64,000 nucleotides of DNA from Sneathiella chinensis (GTDB taxonomy: Bacteria > Pseudomonadota > Alphaproteobacteria > Sneathiellales > Sneathiellaceae). Within the stretch, counting starts at the first letter, position 1, and every line of letters begins with the position of its first letter. The translations under genes were made by a program, and so were the position numbers. The notes below the pieces were generated by a model that saw only the letters and a program-made list of their open reading frames with translations, did no database searches and was not told the DNA's origin. The stretch is taken from positions 434,001 to 498,000 of the forward strand of contig NZ_VNWN01000002.1 in the NCBI RefSeq assembly GCF_012720115.1. The letters run 5' to 3'. Positions 50,006 to 58,102 of this stretch are shown here, piece by piece.

Positions 50006-50602
50006 ATGACCTGGATTGCACCGGTAACCCTTTCTGATGATCGGGTTGAACTGATCCCCCTGTCTGCCGACCATGCGCCTGAATTGCGTCTGGCGGTCCG
50101 GGACGGGGACCTTTGGACCCTCTGGTATACGTCGGTTCCCGACGAGGCCGGGATGGATGCCGAGATTGCCCGCCGCCTGCGCTTGCAGGAAGAGGGGACC
50201 ATGTTGCCCTTCGCGGTTCGGGATAAAAAGACGGGTACCCTTGTGGGCATGACCACCTTCATGAATATCGAGGCGGACAAGCAACGGGTTGAGATCGGAT
50301 CAACATGGTATGCCAGATCGGTACAGCGAACCGGCCTCAACACCCATTGTAAGCTTTTGCTGCTGGAGCATGCCTTCGAGGCGCTGGACTGTATTGCGGT
50401 CGAGTTTCGCACCAATTTCTTCAACCGTCAGAGCCGCACCGCCATTGAGCGGCTGGGGGCCAAGCTGGACGGGATTTTAAGGGCCCATCAGAAGATGGCC
50501 GACGGGGCCCTTCGGGATACCTGTGTCTACAGCATCGTGGCCAGCGAATGGCCCGCTGTCCGAACCCATCTGCGCTACCAGATATCCCGTTATCCGGCCT
50601 GA
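50006..50602 (+). CDS. GNAT-family N-acetyltransferase (RimJ/RimL type)
   Basis: This 198-aa protein matches the RimJ/RimL-like GNAT group that acetylates protein N-termini or small amines: VGMTTFMNIEADKQRVEIGSTWY, then TGLNTHCKLLLLEHAFEALDCIAVEFRTNFFNRQSRTAIERLGAKLDGILR. AGGATAGG is a few bases before the ATG. The substrate is unknown. It converges on the AMP-ligase gene with three bases between the stops. Confidence 0.87.
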   Translation: MTWIAPVTLSDDRVELIPLSADHAPELRLAVRDGDLWTLWYTSVPDEAGMDAEIARRLRLQEEGTMLPFAVRDKKTGTLVGMTTFMNIEADKQRVEIGSTWYARSVQRTGLNTHCKLLLLEHAFEALDCIAVEFRTNFFNRQSRTAIERLGAKLDGILRAHQKMADGALRDTCVYSIVASEWPAVRTHLRYQISRYPA

Positions 50603-50605
50603 CCG

Positions 50606-52135
50606 TTACCCGGCCTGATCGGTTTCCAGACGACGGCGTAATTCCGTCTTCAGAACCTTGCCATAGTTGTTCTTGGGCAGTTCGGTCAGGAAGATATAAT
50701 CCTTGGGGCGCTTGAACCTTGCCATATGGGTCAGGCAGAAGCTGTCCAGATCAGCCGGTGAGGGCGGCGAGGCGGGATTGGTGCCAACCACGAAGGCAAC
50801 GGCCTCCTCGCCCCAGTCGGGATGGTAGCGGCCGACAACGGATACTTCCGCAACGGACGCGTGGGTCAGCAGCACTTCCTCGATTTCACGGGGATAGATA
50901 TTGGTGCCGCCGGAAATGATCAGGTCTTTTGAGCGGTCTTTCAGGGTCAGGAAACCATCCGCATCGAAACAGCCCATATCGCCCGTGTAAAGCCAGCCGT
51001 CCCGGATGGTGTCGTGGGTGGCGGCCTCGTTCTTCCAATAACCCATCATGACCACATCACCCCGGACAACAATTTCCCCGACCTCACCGACCGGGCAGGG
51101 AGTGCCCGCATCATCCACGACCCGAACCTCGACGTCTGTGCGTTCCGTTCCAACAGATGCCAGCCGTTCCGAGCGGCGGGGATGATCCGTGTTGCCCAGT
51201 TCCCAGTTGCTGAGGGCGGTGATGGTCATGGGGGCCTCGCCCTGTCCGTAAATCTGGCAGAAGCGGTTGCCGATGGCATCAAGGGCTTTTCGGATATCGG
51301 CCTCGTACATGGGGCCGCCGCCATAAACGATCATCTTGATGTTGCTGGTATCAGCCCCCTTGAAGGCGTCGCTGCCGATCAGGCGGTGGATCATGGTCGG
51401 GGCAAAGAAGAAGCAACAGTTGGTGTAATGTTGGATCAGCTCCAGCGTTTCCGCCGGGTCGAACCCGCCGCTATCCGGTGTGACCTGAATGCCGCCCTTG
51501 GCAAGAACCGGCAGGCCATAGAGGCCGGAGCCGTGGGTTTGCGGCGCCGCGTGAATAATGGCATCACCGGGATTATGGCCGGTGACATCCGCAAAATAGC
51601 TGAGCGTGGCCGCCAGAAGATTGCGGTGGCTGAGCATGGCGCCCTTCGGCTTGCCGGTGGTCCCTGACGTATAGAACAGCCAGGCCAGATCGTCCGGGGC
51701 GGTATCGGCCAGCGGCTGCGGGGCCTGCTGCTTCATGCGCTCAAAGGCGGCGCTGGTGATATCCACAATGCGGGGGGCGGATGTCAGGCCAGCCAGTTCC
51801 TTGGCCAGTTCCGGTGTGGCAAAGCACAGGCGGCTGTCCGAATTTTGCAGGATATAGTCAAATTCCGTCAGATGCAGTTTGGCATTGACGGGAACGGCCA
51901 CCAGACCGGCCCGCCAGATGGCGAACAGGGCGATCCAGTATTGCGGGTGGTTCTTCATGATCAGGGCCACCCGGTCCCCCGGCTGCAATCCGCATTCTGT
52001 CAGCAGCGCCCCGGCAAGCCCGGCCGAGGCGGCCTCAAATTCCCTGTAGGTGGCGACGGTGGATGTACCGTGGGCCAGTGCCGGATAAGTCGGGTAGTTC
52101 CGCGCTGTGCGGGTCAGCAGGTTTGCAATATTCAT
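50606..52135 (-). CDS. AMP-binding acyl-CoA synthetase/ligase
   Basis: This 509-aa acyl-adenylate-forming enzyme of the ANL superfamily activates a carboxylate with ATP and then transfers it to CoA. The P-loop-like YTSGTTGKPKGAMLSH, the A5 motif YGQGEAPMT, the A7 Asp in DGWLYTGDMG and the C-terminal catalytic Lys in PKNNYGKVLK are present. The substrate is probably a fatty or aromatic acid; the sequence does not decide. I chose the ATG at 52135, preceded by GGGAGGAGAG, over longer in-frame sequence that reads into the upstream gap. Confidence 0.9.
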   Translation of the reverse strand: MNIANLLTRTARNYPTYPALAHGTSTVATYREFEAASAGLAGALLTECGLQPGDRVALIMKNHPQYWIALFAIWRAGLVAVPVNAKLHLTEFDYILQNSDSRLCFATPELAKELAGLTSAPRIVDITSAAFERMKQQAPQPLADTAPDDLAWLFYTSGTTGKPKGAMLSHRNLLAATLSYFADVTGHNPGDAIIHAAPQTHGSGLYGLPVLAKGGIQVTPDSGGFDPAETLELIQHYTNCCFFFAPTMIHRLIGSDAFKGADTSNIKMIVYGGGPMYEADIRKALDAIGNRFCQIYGQGEAPMTITALSNWELGNTDHPRRSERLASVGTERTDVEVRVVDDAGTPCPVGEVGEIVVRGDVVMMGYWKNEAATHDTIRDGWLYTGDMGCFDADGFLTLKDRSKDLIISGGTNIYPREIEEVLLTHASVAEVSVVGRYHPDWGEEAVAFVVGTNPASPPSPADLDSFCLTHMARFKRPKDYIFLTELPKNNYGKVLKTELRRRLETDQAG

Positions 52136-52170
52136 GGGTCTCTCCTCCCGGACCGTTTTTCGGCCTCTTG

Positions 52171-53502
52171 TTATGGAGACGTTCCCGCGGGCTGTTCCAC
52201 CTCTTCGGGACGCGTCCTGTTTCCTTTTCTTGTCAATATCCATAGTAACAGAAGTCCGGGTATTGCCGCTACGGTTGTGAGGAGGAAAAATTCGATCCAG
52301 CCCAAATTTTCCGCCAGCCACCCGCCGGGGGATGAAAACCAGATACGGGCCGTTGCCATGAAGGAGGAAAGCAGCGCGTATTGGGTGGCCGTATAGGAAA
52401 TGTTACACAGGCTGGACAGATAAGCGACAAAGGCCGCAGTTCCCATACCACCCGCCAGATTTTCAACACCGACGGTCACGGCAAGGACGCTGATATCATT
52501 GCCGGCGAGGGCCTGAACCGCAAACATCAGGTTGGACCCAAGTTGCAGGAAGCCGCAAATCCACAGGGTCCGATACAGCCCGCTGGCCGCCATGAGCCAG
52601 CCACCGATCGCCAGTCCGATGAAGGTCGCCGCCGTGCCGTACACCTTGCTGACATTGGCGATATCGATCTTGGTAAAGCCCAGATCATAGAAGAACGGTG
52701 TGCTCATCACTCCGGCCAGACTGTCGCCGAATTTATAGAACATGACGAACAGCAGGACCGTCAGCCAACCGGGACGGCTGATGAATTCCGTCAGCGGATG
52801 GATCACCGCATCCTTGATCCAGTGGATATAGGCATCCAGACGATTGGCCCCTTGCGGCAGCGGGGTCTGGGTGATGTCTTTATGCTCTGCCGGTTCTCTT
52901 GAGGCCAGAATGGTAATCACGCCCACAAGCACACATCCCGACATCAGGGCATAGGTCATGTCCCAACTGACGAAGGTGGCCAGATAAAGGGCCCCGGCCC
53001 CGGATACCAGCATGCCGATCCGGTATCCGAACACAATGGCGGCGGCCCCGGCGGCCATGCTGCGTTCATCACAGATTTCAACCCGGTAGGCATCAATCAC
53101 GATATCCTGACTGGCCGAAAAGAACGCCACCAGAAAGGCAAACAGGACCGTCAGTTCAATGGACCGGGTGGGGTTTGCCATCCCGAGCCCGATGATGGAC
53201 AGCATCAGCCCCACCTGTGTCAGGATCATCCAGCCTCGCCTGCGCCCCAGAAGCCGGTGCAGCACCGGCAGTTTCAGTTTGTCAATCAGCGGCGCCCACA
53301 GGAATTTGAGGGCATAGGGCGTCGCCACATTGGCCAGCAACCCGATAGAGGTGAGGGAGATCCCTTCCTCGCGCAGCCACAGGGACAGGGTGGTGCCGGT
53401 CAGGGCAAGGGGCAGGCCGGATGAAAAGCCAAGGAACAGGATTGCGAGAACACGGGGGTCTCGATAGATGGACGCGGCCTCAAGCCAACGGGATACGTGC
53501 AC
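52171..53502 (-). CDS. AmpG-like MFS permease
   Basis: This 443-aa major facilitator protein has about 12 predicted membrane segments and the AmpG-family features: LGFSSGLPLALTGTTLSLWLREEGISLTSIGL at the start, FFSASQDIVIDAYRVEICDERSMAAGAA, and FMFYKFGDSLAGVMSTPFFYDLGFTKIDIA. AmpG imports anhydro-muropeptides for cell-wall recycling. The start is GTG 53502, five bases after the alanine-dehydrogenase-like gene, so the two are co-transcribed. Confidence 0.88.
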   Translation of the reverse strand: MHVSRWLEAASIYRDPRVLAILFLGFSSGLPLALTGTTLSLWLREEGISLTSIGLLANVATPYALKFLWAPLIDKLKLPVLHRLLGRRRGWMILTQVGLMLSIIGLGMANPTRSIELTVLFAFLVAFFSASQDIVIDAYRVEICDERSMAAGAAAIVFGYRIGMLVSGAGALYLATFVSWDMTYALMSGCVLVGVITILASREPAEHKDITQTPLPQGANRLDAYIHWIKDAVIHPLTEFISRPGWLTVLLFVMFYKFGDSLAGVMSTPFFYDLGFTKIDIANVSKVYGTAATFIGLAIGGWLMAASGLYRTLWICGFLQLGSNLMFAVQALAGNDISVLAVTVGVENLAGGMGTAAFVAYLSSLCNISYTATQYALLSSFMATARIWFSSPGGWLAENLGWIEFFLLTTVAAIPGLLLLWILTRKGNRTRPEEVEQPAGTSP

Positions 53503-53507
53503 GGGAA

Positions 53508-54608
53508 TTAGGCTTTCTTCAGGTAATCGGGGGCCGGGACATGGTCCCGCTTTTGAACGCGGGCGGCTTCGTCATGGGTCAGGATGCCATTGATACAGGT
53601 AAGTCCCCGCGCCAGCCAGCCATTGCGGCGGCAAGCCTCAAGAGGGCCGTGTTCGGCAATGGCCCTGATATGGGGCAGCAGCGCAGCGGCATATCCGGCA
53701 GAGGAGGTCGCCGGAACCGCCCCCGGAATATTGTCGACGCAGAAATGACGGATACCATCGACGCTGTAGACCGGATCGGCCCAGCTTGTCGGGCGGCTGG
53801 TTTCAACGGCCCCGGCCTCGTCACAGGAAATATCGACAATCACGGCGGTGGGTTTCATGCGGGCAAGATCGGCGCGGCTGATCAGGTGGTCATCGCGATG
53901 CTTGGGCCACAGGACACAGTTGACCACCAGATCCATGTCAGGCAGCAGGTCCGGCAGGTCACTGATCTCGCCGGATCGATAGGTGGCATGATGCCAGTCC
54001 AGTTCCGCCTGTTTGCGGGCACCGGGGTGGATATCAAGGCCCGTTACATCCAGCCCGAGCGATATCAGGGTGCGAAGGGCCCCCCGTCCCACCTGCCCAA
54101 GGCCAAGGACCACGGCCTTCGTTGCCGGGGCGCCGAAATGGGCCATGAAATGGCGACCGGTTCCGCCATGGGGGGCCAGTGTGAGGCGCACCCCTTCAAA
54201 AGCCCCGACCTCACCGGCAAGGGGACAGTTGGGAGAGCCAAATTCGTGGGTATCCTCGGCGGCGATGGCGATCAGGCCAACCTCCAGAAGCCGATCCAGT
54301 TGAGGACGGTCATTGGCGGAATGAATATTGGTCAGAAGGATGTGGCGTTTTTCCAGAAAGGGGAATTCCGGGGGCAGGATTTCCTTGACCTTGACGATCA
54401 GGTCCGCCTGTTTGAAAACCTCTTCACCGCTCTCCAGTATTTGCGCGCCGGCGGATTGGTAATCCGCGTCATTTGCGCCGGAAAGCCTGCCTGCGCCTGC
54501 CTGAACATACAGATCATGACCCCGCGCCGTCAGGTCTGAAACCTGCGGGGGAAGAAGGGCGACCCGCCCTTCCTGCGATTTTATTTCCGTCGGAACACCG
54601 ATTTTCAT
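53508..54608 (-). CDS. Alanine dehydrogenase-like protein (AlaDH/PNT family)
   Basis: This 366-aa protein starts with MKIGVPTEIKSQEGRVALLPP, the AlaDH/transhydrogenase N-terminal pattern, has the substrate Lys in VKVKE, a Rossmann LGLGQVGRGALRTLISLG, and the CVDNIPGAVPATSS motif near the C-terminus. Alanine dehydrogenase would oxidise L-alanine to pyruvate and ammonia. The family also includes saccharopine-type enzymes, so the substrate is not proven. Its link to an AmpG-like permease suggests use of alanine released from muropeptides (inference). The start is ATG 54608, with in-frame sequence before it not matching the family. Confidence 0.8.
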   Translation of the reverse strand: MKIGVPTEIKSQEGRVALLPPQVSDLTARGHDLYVQAGAGRLSGANDADYQSAGAQILESGEEVFKQADLIVKVKEILPPEFPFLEKRHILLTNIHSANDRPQLDRLLEVGLIAIAAEDTHEFGSPNCPLAGEVGAFEGVRLTLAPHGGTGRHFMAHFGAPATKAVVLGLGQVGRGALRTLISLGLDVTGLDIHPGARKQAELDWHHATYRSGEISDLPDLLPDMDLVVNCVLWPKHRDDHLISRADLARMKPTAVIVDISCDEAGAVETSRPTSWADPVYSVDGIRHFCVDNIPGAVPATSSAGYAAALLPHIRAIAEHGPLEACRRNGWLARGLTCINGILTHDEAARVQKRDHVPAPDYLKKA

Positions 54609-54714
54609 GCAACATACCTGATCAAGCAAGAAGACTGTCCATGACCTTAGAACATGTTTTTCTGAAATGGAACCTTTCGGCGAAACCTGTTCACGGGAAA
54701 GTCCGCTCCAGCGT

Positions 54715-55179
54715 CTAGCTGTCAGATTTTTGCAGGCTTTCCTTTGCCTTCTGCAACTCTTCGGTGGTTCGGACCAGTCGTTCGGCCAGAACCCGCATCA
54801 TTTCGATGGACATTTCCGGGAATTCGCGGATCAGGCGCAGGAACAAATCCTTGGTAATGCGCAAGGTTGTCAGTTCTGTGGCGGCCTGAATGGTTGCCGT
54901 GCGGGGAATGTTGATCAGGATGGCAATCTCGCCCACCACATCATTCTTGGACAGGGTGGCCACTGTCATCCTGCCGGACGGGGTGTTGACCTGAACGTCG
55001 GCCTTGCCACTGATGATGACATAGGCGGCGTCGCCCATGGTGCCCTGCTCGCAGACCAGATCGCCGGGTTGGAAGGTGACCCGTTCGGACGTGAAGGCCA
55101 GAAGTTTGACTTTCGACGGATCCACCTTGGCAAACAGGGGAATCTGGCGCAGGGTTTCGACTTCTTCTCTCAAAGTCAC
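54715..55179 (-). CDS. Stand-alone cyclic-nucleotide-binding protein
   Basis: This 154-aa protein is a single cNMP-binding beta-barrel with a helical tail. The phosphate-binding cassette is well formed: GEIAILINIPRTATI has the Glu and Arg expected for cAMP or cGMP binding. No helix-turn-helix or other output domain is attached. GTG 55179 is used as start, with AGGAG eight bases upstream. It begins 27 bases after the atypical ABC exporter gene and is very likely co-transcribed with it, so it may be that protein's cyclic-nucleotide-dependent partner. Confidence 0.87.
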   Translation of the reverse strand: MTLREEVETLRQIPLFAKVDPSKVKLLAFTSERVTFQPGDLVCEQGTMGDAAYVIISGKADVQVNTPSGRMTVATLSKNDVVGEIAILINIPRTATIQAATELTTLRITKDLFLRLIREFPEMSIEMMRVLAERLVRTTEELQKAKESLQKSDS

Positions 55180-55206
55180 GATGGTGTCTCCTTCCCCGGT
55201 AATCAG

Positions 55207-57861
55207 CTACGCGGTTAGTTTTTGAAAGGCGGGATTTCCGGCTTTCAGGTCTTCATAAGACCCGGAGTCGATTATTTTTCCGCCGCCTATAATTAATATA
55301 TGGTCGAAAAGATAGGCCATTTCAGGTTTTTCAAGGGACCACAAAACAGTCCGTCCCTCAAATTCATTGAGGATATTCTCAAGAATTTTCTGCTGGGTCC
55401 GGGCATCGAAAGAGGCGGTGGACTGGCTCATGATCAGCAGGTCCGGCCGCTTGATGATGGCCCGAGCGATACAGAGCTTCTGCCGCTGGTTTTCATTCAG
55501 GCGGCTGCCCGCCGCCCCGACATTGTAATTCAACCCCACCCGGATGATGGTTTTCTTCAGGTCCAGTTCGTTGACAACCGAGGAAAGCAGGGCGCCGATT
55601 TTCTCGGCCGCCTGGGCAAAGCCGAAAGCGATCTTGCCGAACAGGATATTGTCCTGAATGTTCGCTGCCAGATTGTAGGCATTGGCATCAAAGAAGGCGA
55701 CGCTGTCCTTCAGGTGGTCCGGCAGGTTTTCGGCAAACAGTTTGCGGGCGGCAATGATGCTGTCCTGCACCTCGTCTGTCACGACGCCAAGGCGGTGGCG
55801 GGACGGAATGACCTTGAAGGGAAGCGACAGGAATTTCAGCCGGTCTTCCTCGCGCATATGCGAGATGTCTTCCAGACTGGTCCGGTTGAGGATGGCCTGA
55901 TATTCCGGCAGTTCCTCGGAGGAAATGAAGCTGTAGAGCTGGAAAAACTCGTGGTCCGGGGGCAGGTCGGCAAACAGTTCGACCATCAGGCTGGCCACCT
56001 GATACCCCATTTTCAGGAAGGTATCTGTCAGGTTACTACGATCGAGGATTTTCTGGACATAGGCATTTTCCGCCAGTCGCTCCAGATCGAAGGCATTGCC
56101 GACCGGGGTGCCGAACAACAGGTTTTCCCCGATGGTGGCGTTGGTGTTGTATTTATCCGGCTGGAACGCCTCGACAAGGTCTTTCAGGCCGGGGTCGGCC
56201 TCCAGTTTCTCGTAAAATAACCGGCGGGCCGCCAATATCTGCCCGGCGGTCTCGTGGTCTTCGTCCGGGTCCAGTGAACTGCGGAGGCCGAACTGATAGA
56301 CATCATTATCCAGTTCCACCATGGACAGGACCTCGATGGCCTTGTGATCAAGCGCGTGTTTGTCTGTCACACCGGCACTTTCGTAATCGATCCAGTCCGC
56401 GCCGTAATCGTCGGTCGAGTTTCCGGTGATCCGGACTTCTTGACGGTCTTTCTCCCGGAATTCCGCTTCCTCCTCGTCATGATCAAGCTCTTGCTCATGC
56501 AGGGGGCGGTGCTTCAGGCCAAAGAACAGGTTCTCTCCAAGGGTGGTGTTGAACACATAACCGCTTTGCCCCACATAGGAAATCCGGCGTCCGGTAACGG
56601 CCTCGGGTGCGGCGCGCAGGTCCACTTCACCGGCCCGGATGGTTCCCCGGTGCGGGTCGATCAGGCGTGCCAGAACCTGTGTCAGGGCCTCCCGGCCGGA
56701 ACCGGCAGAGCCCACAAGGGCGACCCGTTTGCCAAGCGGAAAGCGAACGTTCAATCCTTCCAGTTGCGGAGAGCCCGTGTCATCGGACAGGACAATATTG
56801 TGGGCAGCAAGCTCGCCGGTGAGGTGGGGGATGGTCTCCGGCTCGTTGGTCTGGTGGGTTTCCTCGCGCATGCCGGCGGGTTCGAACTGTTCGACGACCT
56901 GTTCATACTTGATGCGGGCATCTTCCCGGCGCTGGTAATAGGCCAGCAGTTCCTTCCACGGGGCGGCCATTTCCTTGTGGGCCGAAATGGCCGCCACAAG
57001 GGTCCCGATTTCCAGATTGCCCTGAATGACCATGGTGCCGCCAAAGGCATAGAAGAAGAACGGTCCCAGCTGCTGGATGAAGTTGTTGAGAAACTTGATG
57101 ATGAATTTCAGGACATAAATCCGGTAGCGCACATTGAACACAAGGCCAAGCTGGCGGGTGAACAGGGCCCGGAAATAGTTGGATGTGTCATGGACGTGAA
57201 CTTCCTGAACGCCGGAGACTGTCTCCCCGATCCGGTCCGACATGATCCGCACCAACCGGACCCGTTCCTTGCCCAGCAGGTTCACCTTCTTCTGCATTTT
57301 CGGAATGAAATAGGCCTGCAACGGATAGAGCGCAATGGCCGCAAGGGCCATATAGACATTCTGGACAAGCAGGAAACTCATGATCACGATCAGATATCCG
57401 CCCTGAAAGGCCGGAAGGGCGAAGGCTTCGCCGATGAACCCGCCAAGGGGTTCAACCTCGGCCGTGATCATGGGGATGATTTCGCCGGGGCTTTTCTTGC
57501 GGAATGTGGGCAGGGGAAAGCGCAGGATACGGCTGTACAGTTCGTAGCGCAGCCGCCGCAGCATTCTTTCGCCGGAAATCCCCTGATAGACATTGATGAT
57601 ATATTTGAAGGTCTGGTTGATGATCACCAGCACCAGAAACAGGCCGACCGAGGCATACAGAAACTCGGTCTGGTCCAGTTCAACGCCGTAATATTCAATG
57701 GGAAAGATGATGTCCTTGGCCTGAATGGCCTGATCAATGATGATCTTGGGAAGTTCCAGATAGTAATACAGAAAGGGAAAGGAGGCGCAGGAAAGAAGGG
57801 TCAGGATGATTTGCTGCTTTTTACTGTGGCGCAGAATATATTTGTAGATACTGTGTTCCAT
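55207..57861 (-). CDS. Atypical ABC exporter with degenerate ATPase motifs and a repeat-bearing insertion
   Basis: This 884-aa protein has an N-terminal type IV ABC exporter membrane domain (about six hydrophobic segments, residues 15-310) and a C-terminal nucleotide-binding domain. The catalytic elements are altered: Walker A is GSAGSGRE (384-391), lacking the Lys; the signature is RLNENQRQ (787-794) where LSGGQ is expected; Walker B is LLIMSQST (808-815), lacking both Asp and Glu; the H-loop position has Glu844. The Q-loop Gln432 and D-loop Asp819 remain. About 300 extra residues lie between the Q-loop and the signature, with three repeats of the pattern N-x-I-x-(E/D)-N-(L/I)-L/F-F-G (near 438-448, 576-584, 734-742). 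ATP hydrolysis is unlikely. Its role is unknown. Confidence 0.85.
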   Translation of the reverse strand: MEHSIYKYILRHSKKQQIILTLLSCASFPFLYYYLELPKIIIDQAIQAKDIIFPIEYYGVELDQTEFLYASVGLFLVLVIINQTFKYIINVYQGISGERMLRRLRYELYSRILRFPLPTFRKKSPGEIIPMITAEVEPLGGFIGEAFALPAFQGGYLIVIMSFLLVQNVYMALAAIALYPLQAYFIPKMQKKVNLLGKERVRLVRIMSDRIGETVSGVQEVHVHDTSNYFRALFTRQLGLVFNVRYRIYVLKFIIKFLNNFIQQLGPFFFYAFGGTMVIQGNLEIGTLVAAISAHKEMAAPWKELLAYYQRREDARIKYEQVVEQFEPAGMREETHQTNEPETIPHLTGELAAHNIVLSDDTGSPQLEGLNVRFPLGKRVALVGSAGSGREALTQVLARLIDPHRGTIRAGEVDLRAAPEAVTGRRISYVGQSGYVFNTTLGENLFFGLKHRPLHEQELDHDEEEAEFREKDRQEVRITGNSTDDYGADWIDYESAGVTDKHALDHKAIEVLSMVELDNDVYQFGLRSSLDPDEDHETAGQILAARRLFYEKLEADPGLKDLVEAFQPDKYNTNATIGENLLFGTPVGNAFDLERLAENAYVQKILDRSNLTDTFLKMGYQVASLMVELFADLPPDHEFFQLYSFISSEELPEYQAILNRTSLEDISHMREEDRLKFLSLPFKVIPSRHRLGVVTDEVQDSIIAARKLFAENLPDHLKDSVAFFDANAYNLAANIQDNILFGKIAFGFAQAAEKIGALLSSVVNELDLKKTIIRVGLNYNVGAAGSRLNENQRQKLCIARAIIKRPDLLIMSQSTASFDARTQQKILENILNEFEGRTVLWSLEKPEMAYLFDHILIIGGGKIIDSGSYEDLKAGNPAFQKLTA

Positions 57862-58000
57862 CCAAAGATATCCGTTCCTGTTGCGCGTGCGCCGGGTTTC
57901 TCCCCACCTTTACTGGAAGAGATACTTTTCCATAAATACCACCGCCCCAGCAAGCGGCAAATGTATAACGGTGGACACAAACAGGCAAACCAGCGAGCGG

Positions 58001-58039
58001 AACCGGAAAAAGGCCGGTTATTGCCGGTTGAATTTCCGG
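58001..58039. promoter_or_regulatory. CCGGTT-repeat element in the glycan operon leader
   Basis: AACCGG (58001-58006) pairs with CCGGTT (58014-58019), which is repeated directly at 58024-58029, ten bases later. CCGGAAA (58003-58009) can also pair with TTTCCGG (58033-58039). The two stems exclude each other. The element lies 60-100 bases upstream of the first glycosyltransferase start and could be an operator array or a leader switch. The rest of the 241-base divergent gap should hold the promoters of both operons; TTTACT followed by TAAATA near 57911-57940 is a weak candidate. Confidence 0.45.
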
Positions 58040-58102
58040 CCCCGTGCCCTTACTAGAGGAAGCAGAGGAATTGGAGCAAAGCGGAACAGGACCCGGAATG
58101 GT

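Noticed and set aside
44776-50284. Long open frames opposite mutS (730 codons) and maeB (890 codons)
   Set aside because: Both are antisense to genes with complete, well-known domain order.
55207-57861. The ABC exporter as a decaying pseudogene
   Set aside because: All 884 codons are open, the membrane part is regular, and the changed motifs come with an organised insertion, which points to a new function more than decay; not fully excluded.
56344-58056. A 570-codon plus-strand frame opposite the ABC exporter, ending just before the glycosyltransferase
   Set aside because: Most of it is antisense to the ABC gene, and the rest reads through the divergent leader without any recognisable domain.
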